A DNA stretch of 5,552 nt from Verrucomicrobia bacterium TMED40 (GTDB lineage Bacteria > Verrucomicrobiota > Verrucomicrobiia > Opitutales > Seribacteraceae): contig NHCT01000055.1 in the NCBI GenBank assembly GCA_002167605.1, positions 35,742 to 41,293 on the forward strand. Direction: 5' to 3'. The translations under genes and the position numbers were made by a program. A model generated the notes under the pieces. It was not told where the DNA came from, made no database searches, and saw nothing but the letters and a program-made list of their open reading frames with translations. Of this stretch, positions 4,888 to 5,552 are shown piece after piece. Position 1 is the stretch's first letter; the number at the start of each line of letters is the position of its first letter.

Positions 4888-5552
4888 ATGTATGTCTTGA
4901 AAAGCTTGTTTGTAAAAAGGGAATTGCTGTGGCAATTTCTTTTGCGAAATGTAAAATCAAGACACCGGGGGAGCATTCTTGGTGGGATTTGGTTATTGGC
5001 GAATCCTTTGCTGATGCTTGGTTTATATGTTTTCGCTTTTGGTGTGGTTTTCGGCGGGCGATTTACCGATTCTCCGGATGAATCGACCTTGGATTTTGCT
5101 CTGGGGATTTTTCTTGGACTCAGTCTATTGGGCTTGGTTTCCGGGGTAATCGGTTCTTCGCCATCAATCATTGTTGGTCAACCAAACTTTGTCAAAAAAG
5201 TGGTGTTCCCTCTTGAAATCCTGCCCGCTGCAAATGTGGGTGCTCTGGCCTATGACCTGTTGATAGGTTTAAGCCTTTGCCTCCTCGGCGTAGCTTCGGT
5301 TGGGCCTGGTTTGACCATGCAGGCTCTCTTTATCCCTTTGATTATTGCCCCAGTTTTTTTCATTGCTCTAGGCTTTGCCTGGTTCTTTTCCGCTATCGGA
5401 GTTTTTATCCGGGATGTTAGTCAGATTGGATCCTTTCTCGGTTTGGCGCTACTCTATTCCAGCGGGGTGTTTTACTCTGCGGAAAAAGCCAAGTTGGCAG
5501 CACCCTCCATTTGGAAATTCCTCCAATGGAATCCTCTCTTGCAAATTATAGA
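4888..5552 (+). CDS. ABC-2 type polysaccharide/O-antigen export permease (Wzm/KpsM/TagG type), partial at 3' edge
   Basis: The frame from ATG 4888 stays open for 221 codons to the window edge. It starts with an amphipathic interface helix (ELLWQFLLRNVKSRHRGS, 12-29) and GGIWLLANPLLML, the typical entry of polysaccharide-export permeases. Hydrophobic segments follow at about 31-55, 70-89, 109-135, 144-170 and 180-195. Family motifs include FVKKVVFPLEILP (101-113), FIRDVSQIG (173-181) and WNPLLQII (214-221). Such permeases pair with a Wzt/KpsT-type ATPase, normally encoded next door, to flip lipid-linked O-antigen, capsule or teichoic-acid-like chains across the inner membrane. Family members are about 260-270 residues, so some 40-50 residues lie beyond the edge. 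No Shine-Dalgarno is seen before the ATG, only an A-rich stretch. The 45-base gap after the protease has no clear terminator, so the gene may or may not share its transcript. The exported polymer cannot be told from this sequence. Confidence 0.9.
   Translation, partial: MYVLKSLFVKRELLWQFLLRNVKSRHRGSILGGIWLLANPLLMLGLYVFAFGVVFGGRFTDSPDESTLDFALGIFLGLSLLGLVSGVIGSSPSIIVGQPNFVKKVVFPLEILPAANVGALAYDLLIGLSLCLLGVASVGPGLTMQALFIPLIIAPVFFIALGFAWFFSAIGVFIRDVSQIGSFLGLALLYSSGVFYSAEKAKLAAPSIWKFLQWNPLLQII

Overview
The window holds seven genes, all on the + strand and closely packed: a lipid A gene (lpxA), an A-type iron-sulfur carrier, infC for initiation factor IF-3, the fluoride channel crcB, a secreted proline-rich protein of unknown function, a secreted trypsin-fold serine protease, and the 5' part of an ABC-2 polysaccharide-export permease. 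A short open frame at the left edge (3-128) may be the tail of an eighth gene. No tRNA, rRNA, CRISPR array, insertion sequence or origin was recognised.

LpxA and a Wzm/KpsM-type permease imply a Gram-negative organism with an outer membrane. Several features together suggest Verrucomicrobiota, probably class Opitutae. These are the acidic C-terminal tail on IF-3, the near absence of Shine-Dalgarno motifs, and above all the tryptophan-rich C-terminal module of the protease, which I recall from secreted proteins of that group. This placement comes from memory and motif impression, not from a search.

Layout: 1-135 is the possible upstream gene tail. 136-936 is lpxA and 976-1344 is the iron-sulfur carrier, 39 bases later. 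1345-1461 is a 117-base gap that probably carries the infC leader. infC (1462-2130) is followed after 13 bases by crcB (2144-2515). The proline-rich secreted protein (2562-3545) overlaps the protease (3535-4842) by 11 bases, so those two are probably translationally coupled. After 45 bases the permease begins at 4888 and runs off the right edge.

The first four genes are housekeeping functions: lipid A synthesis, Fe-S assembly, translation initiation and fluoride detoxification. The last three concern the cell envelope or secretion. The parts most worth a second look are the altered substrate-binding positions in LpxA, the acidic IF-3 tail, and the coupled pair of an unknown secreted protein and a protease with a Trp-rich module.
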